39,952 bases of DNA from Pseudomonadota bacterium (GTDB lineage Bacteria > Pseudomonadota > Gammaproteobacteria > Burkholderiales > Burkholderiaceae_C), in assembly GCA_021846965.1 (NCBI GenBank), contig JAJZWA010000034.1:1-39952 (forward strand), given 5' to 3'. This document shows, in pieces, positions 37,519 to 39,952 of this stretch. The notes under the pieces were generated by a model that was not told the DNA's origin, did no database searches, and saw only the letters and a list, made by a program, of their open reading frames with translations. Numbering within the stretch: position 1 is the first letter of the stretch; each line of letters begins with the position of its first letter. The position numbers and the translations under genes are program-made.

Positions 37519-38415
37519 TCAGAACTGCTTGACCAGTTCCTCTCGCTTGGCCTCGTATTCCTGCTTGGTGATCAGGCCGCGGGTGTAGGCGTCCTTCAGC
37601 ACGGCCAGGCGATGCTCGATGCCCTCGGGGCTGTTGGGCGCCGGCTGGGCGGCCTGCGGCATCGGCATCGGCTGCTGCATCGGCGCCTGGCCCGCCGGCA
37701 TCGGCACCAGCGCGCCGGGCGCGGCGGCCGGCTGCTGCAACAGCGAGCTGGGCGCCGTGGCCTGCGGCACCGCGCCCGGATTCAGGGGCAGGCGGATCCA
37801 GTCGGCCTGCACGTTGACGGCGTCGGGGCAGGAAAGCTGCACCTTGCCGGCCTGCGTGCGCGAGCCGTACTGGAAGGTGGGCATCTGCAGGGTGCCGCGG
37901 TACTGGTCGTAGAAATCGTCGCGGGCGTCACGCACGATCAGGTTGAAGAAACCGTCACGCACGAACACCCGGGCGGTCACCGCGGTCGGGCCGATCAGGA
38001 AGCCGCGCCCGCGGCGCGAGGCGCTGGAGAACACGATGTCCTGGTCGGGCTGGGCGTTCGCGAAAGCCTCGACCAGCGCGGGCGCGAGGTTGCGGGCCTC
38101 GTCGCGCGCGAACAGGTGCTCCTGGCCTTGCGGGGTGCTGAAGTGGATCTGCTCCAGCCACTTGGCGAGCGCGTCGCGGTCGAGCTTGAGGGGCTGGGAA
38201 TTCGGCTTCGCGCCAGCCTCCTCGGGCACGATGCGCACGAAGGAGAAATGGCTGATCTGCCAGGTGGTCTGCCCGCTGGGGGCGCCTTCGCGGGCGTGCG
38301 CGCTGCCCAGCAGCCCGTCGAAGATCCCGGCTTGCGCCGGCTGTTGCGCGAGCACGGCGGCCGCGCCCAGGGTGGCCAGCGCCACGAGGTGATGGGCGCG
38401 CGCTTTGAACGTCAT
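37519..38415 (-). CDS. Secreted protein with C-terminal SHOCT domain, unknown function
   Basis: I do not recognise the main domain. The 298-aa product has a Sec signal peptide (residues 1 to about 29, ending PAQA) followed by GIFDGLLGSAHA. Residues about 45-210 form a conserved-looking globular part (TTWQISHFSFVRI, FSSASRRGRGFLIGPTAVTARVFVRDGFFN). A Pro/Met/Gln-rich linker follows (about 215-260), then a SHOCT-type tail (IEHRLAVLKDAYTRGLITKQEYEAKREEL). SHOCT tails are usually on membrane-associated or oligomerising proteins. Start at 38415 with GGAG about 8 nt upstream. It stands alone between two terminators, so it is its own transcription unit. Confidence 0.8.
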   Translation of the reverse strand: MTFKARAHHLVALATLGAAAVLAQQPAQAGIFDGLLGSAHAREGAPSGQTTWQISHFSFVRIVPEEAGAKPNSQPLKLDRDALAKWLEQIHFSTPQGQEHLFARDEARNLAPALVEAFANAQPDQDIVFSSASRRGRGFLIGPTAVTARVFVRDGFFNLIVRDARDDFYDQYRGTLQMPTFQYGSRTQAGKVQLSCPDAVNVQADWIRLPLNPGAVPQATAPSSLLQQPAAAPGALVPMPAGQAPMQQPMPMPQAAQPAPNSPEGIEHRLAVLKDAYTRGLITKQEYEAKREELVKQF

Positions 38416-38717
38416 GGTGAGTGTCTCCTGGAGGAAGTCGATGCGCGCCCGACGACATGGCGCGATGCATTCGATGCTAGCAGGCCGCGAGCCGTCCTGG
38501 AGACCTGACGACGCGCCTTGAAAGGCCCGAAACCCAAAAGGAAAAAAGGCCGGCATGGATCATCGCGAACATGCCGGCCCAAGAGCCAACCAGATCATCG
38601 AATCCAACCCTGGAAAACGATTCGACGCATCTCCACGCTCTCGTCAAAAACACAACTCTGGCTGGAATCCGGCGTCGTCCCCACGCCGCCGGATCCCGGT
38701 ACTGCCTTGCGTACTGC
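38416..38717. other. Intergenic region between porin and SHOCT gene
   Basis: This 302-bp gap has no credible gene. It holds the porin terminator (38542-38579). A further imperfect 11-bp hairpin (38664-38697) lies just after the porin stop and may mark the mRNA 3' end. The SHOCT promoter must lie in about 38430-38540, where I see no clear -35/-10 pair. Confidence 0.6.
38542..38579 (-). terminator. Rho-independent terminator of the porin gene
   Basis: On the minus strand a perfect 10-bp stem (GGCCGGCATG/CATGCCGGCC, 38548-38579) with a 12-nt loop is followed by TTTTTT (38542-38547). It lies about 140 nt downstream of the porin stop, leaving a long 3' untranslated tail. Confidence 0.88.
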
Positions 38718-39952
38718 TTAGAACCAGGCCTCGACCTGCAGGCCGATGCTGTTGCCGCTGGTCGAGCCGGCCACGCCGGTGGTGCTGTAGCCCGGCAGGC
38801 CGTTGTCGCCGTTGTAGCCGCTGTTGGCGGGATCCAGGGCGGCAGCCGCGTTCCACGAGGCGTGCGTGTAGTACAGGCGGATCTCAGGACGCGAGTAGTA
38901 CTTGTACGCATCCGGCACGATGCCCAGGCCGATGGTCTCGATGTTCAGCGTCTCGGTCGGGTTGCCGTCCGGCTTCTTGCTCATGTGACCGAACTGGCCG
39001 ATCACGCGCAGGTTGCCGGTGAGCGCGTAGGTGAAGCGAGCGCCCAGCGAGCTGTTGGTGTAGGCCTTCAGCCCGTTGGCATAGGCCACCGTGTCGCCGT
39101 TGGCGCCGGCATCACGATGCCCGTAGACCAGGTTGGCCTGGCCGCCGAAGCGACCAGCCTGCCAGTCCAGCGCATCGGCGATGCGCCATGCCGCCGCGCT
39201 GGTGGGCGAGGTGTCGGAGCCGAAGTTCTGCGCCAGCGAGGCCGAGCCGCGAGCGTACTGGATCCACAGCACGTTGCCGCCGCCGATCTGCGGCAGCTTC
39301 TGGTTGTGCTGGAAGCTGATGGCGTCGCCGCTGGTGCCGCCCACGGCCTGGCTCTTGGTCAACGTGCCGGTCACGCGCAGGGTGCCGCCGGCGTTCACCG
39401 GGATGGACATCACGTCCACGTTGAAGCGACGACCCGACTTGGTCGACAGGTCGTTGCCGCCGTCGCCGAAGCCGGCGTAGGAATCCGAGCCGAAGTAGGC
39501 CAGGCCCAGGGTGGCGCCACTGCTGCCCAGGGCGATGTGGTCGGCACCGCCGCCCACCCCGTCCATGCGCACGAAGAAGTGGTCGAGCATGTCGATGTTG
39601 GCACGACCGTAGAAGCGCTTGCCGGCCCAGAAGTGCACTTCGGGGGCGAAGTCCACGCCGCTGACCGAGCCGTACATCTGCTCGAAGCTCGAGCTCGAGC
39701 TGCCGATGTCGGTGCCCGGGCTGTATTCGTTGATCATGACCTCGTTGTGGTACTTGGCCGTACCCACGCTGCCGTAATCGTTGAAGCCGAATTCACCGTA
39801 GAAGTTGCACTCGTTGCCCAGACGGTAGTGGCCCGCATCGACCCCCGGCAGGTTGTAGCACTGGCGCGCGGGGCCACCGTTGGAGCTGCTGCTGGTGGTG
39901 CCGGGGCCGGCGCGGAAGTAGCCGCCGAAATTGAAGGTGTCCGCATGCGCGG
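38718..39952 (-). CDS. LamB-type carbohydrate porin (maltoporin family), 5' end outside window
   Basis: An outer-membrane beta-barrel porin for sugars, open at the window edge. About 411 residues are visible and only the start and most of the signal peptide are missing. The first visible residues, AHADTFNFGGYFRAG, contain the probable signal-peptidase site (AHA then D) and the start of the mature protein. The QCYNLPG and YRLGNECNFYGEFGF stretches carry the two Cys that form a disulfide in E. coli LamB. The C-terminus ends in Trp-Phe (VEAWF), the usual outer-membrane sorting signal. A GTG at 39767 is internal, not the start. It lies near two sugar operons but is on the opposite strand to the polyol operon. 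It may serve either. Confidence 0.9.
   Translation of the reverse strand, partial: AHADTFNFGGYFRAGPGTTSSSSNGGPARQCYNLPGVDAGHYRLGNECNFYGEFGFNDYGSVGTAKYHNEVMINEYSPGTDIGSSSSSFEQMYGSVSGVDFAPEVHFWAGKRFYGRANIDMLDHFFVRMDGVGGGADHIALGSSGATLGLAYFGSDSYAGFGDGGNDLSTKSGRRFNVDVMSIPVNAGGTLRVTGTLTKSQAVGGTSGDAISFQHNQKLPQIGGGNVLWIQYARGSASLAQNFGSDTSPTSAAAWRIADALDWQAGRFGGQANLVYGHRDAGANGDTVAYANGLKAYTNSSLGARFTYALTGNLRVIGQFGHMSKKPDGNPTETLNIETIGLGIVPDAYKYYSRPEIRLYYTHASWNAAAALDPANSGYNGDNGLPGYSTTGVAGSTSGNSIGLQVEAWF

Noticed and set aside
39410-39767. Start of the porin at the GTG at 39767
   Set aside because: The frame continues without a stop to the window edge and the upstream part matches the LamB N-terminus, including both cysteines and the signal-peptidase site.

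Overview
The window is a GC-rich stretch of bacterial chromosome, almost certainly from a betaproteobacterium of the Burkholderiales. The basis is the tmRNA tag ANDESFALAA, the strong G/C third-position bias, the PHA synthase, a complete Entner-Doudoroff pathway with a HexR regulator, and CUT1 sugar ABC transporters. The genus cannot be fixed from the sequence alone. It looks like ordinary core and catabolic chromosome: no insertion sequence, prophage, tRNA gene or CRISPR array is visible.

Layout. (1) Positions 1-1767, minus strand: the complete ssrA (tmRNA) gene, then UDP-glucose dehydrogenase. (2) Positions 1976-6473, plus strand: a tight cluster of PHA synthase, a MaoC/phosphate acyltransferase fusion and acetate kinase. 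It is followed by a small unrecognised gene behind a perfect 15-bp palindrome. (3) Positions 6790-19158, minus strand: one long, tightly packed gene series starting with edd and eda. It continues with a glucose-type (GtsABCD-like) ABC transporter and then a tail of sugar-modifying enzymes: a 1,5-anhydro-D-fructose reductase-like Gfo/Idh protein, an AGE-family epimerase/isomerase, a UPF0303 protein, a second Gfo/Idh oxidoreductase, a HAD sugar phosphatase/mutase and an aldose 1-epimerase. (4) Positions 19159-19485: a divergent control region with two HexR-type operators. (5) Positions 19486-26133, plus strand: zwf, pgl, glk, hexR, pgi and a fructokinase. (6) Positions 26078-28240: a LysR regulator divergent from an alpha/beta hydrolase with an unusual active site. 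(7) Positions 28401-37406, plus strand: a polyol operon (smoEFGK-type ABC transporter, D-arabinitol/mannitol-type dehydrogenase, sorbitol dehydrogenase, AraC regulator, xylulokinase). (8) Positions 37471-39952, minus strand: a secreted SHOCT-domain protein and a LamB-type porin cut by the window edge, each with a clear terminator.

Together, regions 3-5 form a glucose-type regulon: uptake by ABC transporter, phosphorylation by Glk, oxidation by Zwf and Pgl, and cleavage by Edd and Eda, with HexR as the likely switch on both divergent operons. The polyol operon makes D-fructose (from sorbitol or mannitol) and D-xylulose (from D-arabinitol). XylB takes the xylulose. The fructose probably depends on the fructokinase and Pgi encoded in the neighbouring HexR-controlled operon. 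The LamB porin may be the outer-membrane entry for these sugars.

The most interesting points are the sugar-modifying tail of the edd operon (a possible anhydro-sugar route that includes UPF0303), the His-to-Gln change in the MaoC active site, the palindrome over the promoter of the small gene, and the hydrolase with a Cys nucleophile and no obvious catalytic His.
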